The notes beneath the pieces were generated by a model that ran no database searches, had not been told where the DNA came from, and saw nothing but the letters and a program-made list of their open reading frames with translations. The translations under genes were made by a program, and so were the position numbers. A stretch of DNA of 5,102 bases from Gammaproteobacteria bacterium (lineage in GTDB: Bacteria > Pseudomonadota > Gammaproteobacteria > HK1), in NCBI GenBank assembly GCA_020444775.1, contig JAGRHX010000053.1, positions 1-5,102 on the forward strand. The letters are read 5' to 3'. How positions within the stretch are numbered: position 1 is the stretch's first letter; each line of letters begins with the position of its first letter. Shown here piece after piece: positions 5,102 to 5,102 of this stretch.

Positions 5102-5102
5102 A

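Larger units (their letters stand above)
4613..5102. other. 490-base stretch without a supportable gene
   Basis: No known family is recognisable on either strand. Rows 4801-5040 are 136/240 G+C (57%), against 164/240 (68%) in four sampled rows of hisZ, so the composition shifts about 200 bases after hisZ. A TTG-started frame (4813-5058, 81 codons) has GGAGG ten bases upstream, but its codon use lacks the strong G/C third-position bias of the neighbours and its Pro/Ser/Leu-rich product matches nothing I know. A minus-strand frame (5054 to 4863) is equally anonymous. purA, the usual neighbour after hisZ, does not begin here. The stretch contains several small repeats and could be an intergenic region, decayed gene or edge of an acquired segment. 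Confidence 0.6.

Overview
The window is a high-GC stretch of a proteobacterial chromosome carrying the conserved gene string hflX (3' part) - hflK - hflC - DUF2065 (yjeT-like) - hisZ, all on the plus strand. This order, usually preceded by hfq and followed by purA, is typical of gamma- and betaproteobacteria. HflC length (287 aa), the YjeT-like gene between hflC and hisZ, and the HisZ sequence fit a gammaproteobacterium slightly better, perhaps Chromatiales-like; that placement is inference from family knowledge, not from a search.

Layout. 1-693 is the G domain and C-terminus of the ribosome-associated GTPase HflX; the window opens exactly at its P-loop, so the N-terminal domain lies outside. 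694-889 is a 196-base gap holding a strong hairpin just after hflX and a good sigma70-like promoter whose spacer contains a 13-bp palindrome. hflK (890-2110) and hflC (2107-2970) overlap by four bases and encode the paired SPFH membrane proteins that surround and modulate the FtsH protease. A small hairpin separates them from a 62-residue inner-membrane protein of the DUF2065 family (3012-3200). 3201-3400 is a 200-base gap with a hairpin, a tandem 10-base repeat and a candidate promoter. hisZ (3401-4612) encodes the HisRS-like regulatory subunit of ATP phosphoribosyltransferase, the first enzyme of histidine synthesis.

4613-5102 contains no gene I can support. purA, the usual next gene, does not start here, base composition drops (about 57% GC over 4801-5040 against about 68% in sampled rows of hisZ), and the stretch carries several small repeats, ending in a tandem hexamer that runs to the window edge. 

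Functionally, hflX, hflK and hflC concern ribosome rescue and membrane-protein quality control, while hisZ belongs to amino-acid synthesis; the two separate promoter candidates fit that division. I see no mobile element, CRISPR array, RNA gene or previously undescribed system. The points most worth a second look are the two promoter/repeat arrangements and the anomalous tail after hisZ.
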